Assembly: GCA_009699665.1 (NCBI GenBank)
Contig: WLNS01000087.1
Location: forward strand, 1 to 5,569
Direction of reading: 5' to 3'
DNA from: Actinomycetota bacterium
Lineage (GTDB): Bacteria; Actinomycetota; Actinomycetes; Actinomycetales; Microbacteriaceae
DNA: 5,569 nt
Shown: positions 5,479 through 5,569 of the stretch, one piece after another
How positions within the stretch are numbered: position 1 is the stretch's first letter
Layout: the number at the start of each line of letters is the position of its first letter
Position numbers and translations under genes: made by a program
The notes under the pieces: generated by a model
Seen by the model: only the letters and a program-made list of their open reading frames with translations
Told to the model about the DNA's origin: nothing
The model's database searches: none

Positions 5479-5569
5479 AGCGGGTCGTGACGTGGGTCAA
5501 GGGTCTCAAGGCATACCGCGTCTATCAGATTTACTCCGAGCGCGGCGGCAACCTGTCGGCTGCCGGCAT
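5475..5569 (+). CDS. YihY/BrkB-family membrane protein, N-terminal fragment (cut by window end)
   Basis: Only the first 31 codons are present. The frame opens at a GTG and includes YRVYQIYSERGGN followed by LSAAG, which fits the start of YihY/virulence factor BrkB (formerly called ribonuclease BN) proteins, where a short amphipathic segment precedes a conserved LAAG-type entry into the first membrane helix. The family has about six membrane helices; none is complete here. The GTG is chosen because the nearest ATG (5467) runs into TGA after three codons. Ribosome-site candidates are weak: GGGAGG (5453-5458) is 16 bases away and AGG (5464-5466) eight bases away. TAGGAT (5463-5468) could instead be a -10 box for a leaderless message starting at the GTG. 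The function of the family is not settled. The assignment rests on a short stretch. Confidence 0.6.
   Translation, partial: MKRVVTWVKGLKAYRVYQIYSERGGNLSAAG

Overview
The window looks like a chromosomal segment from an actinobacterium. The DNA is moderately GC-rich with mostly G/C third codon positions, GTG is used as a start, most ribosome sites carry a CGAAAG-type purine run, one lipoprotein resembles an actinobacterial ABC sugar-type binding protein, and there is a mycoredoxin-like glutaredoxin. A Microbacteriaceae-like host is my guess from overall appearance only and is not proven by the sequence.

Layout: (1) Positions 41-1186, minus strand: a complete lipoprotein solute-binding protein of the RbsB-like class (Peripla_BP_4), with a stem-loop just past its stop (15-32). 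(2) Positions 1187-1625: a divergent control region of about 440 bases with no convincing gene, but with at least six inverted repeats, one direct-repeat pair and a terminator-like hairpin facing the minus strand. (3) Positions 1626-5132, plus strand: an alpha/beta hydrolase of the hormone-sensitive-lipase type, a type I Baeyer-Villiger monooxygenase (BVMO), and a short-chain dehydrogenase/reductase (SDR). (4) Positions 5163-5426, plus strand: a small glutaredoxin-like protein with a CSDC active site. (5) Position 5475 to the window end: the start of a gene that looks like the YihY/BrkB membrane protein family, cut by the window edge.

How the genes fit together (inference from families and gene order): the SDR would oxidise a secondary, probably alicyclic or terpenoid, alcohol to a ketone; the BVMO would insert oxygen next to the carbonyl to give an ester or lactone; the hydrolase would open it to a hydroxy acid. 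This is the known logic of cyclohexanol, cyclopentanol and monocyclic monoterpene catabolism. The divergent binding protein could feed the substrate into the cell through an ABC importer whose other subunits would lie beyond position 1. The glutaredoxin may be part of the same transcript. YihY is probably a housekeeping neighbour. No regulator gene is present in the window, so the palindromes between the divergent genes are the best visible trace of control. The individual enzymes belong to known families. The least explained parts are the pairing of a sugar-type binding protein with a BVMO pathway, the dense set of palindromes, and the non-canonical SDR residues.
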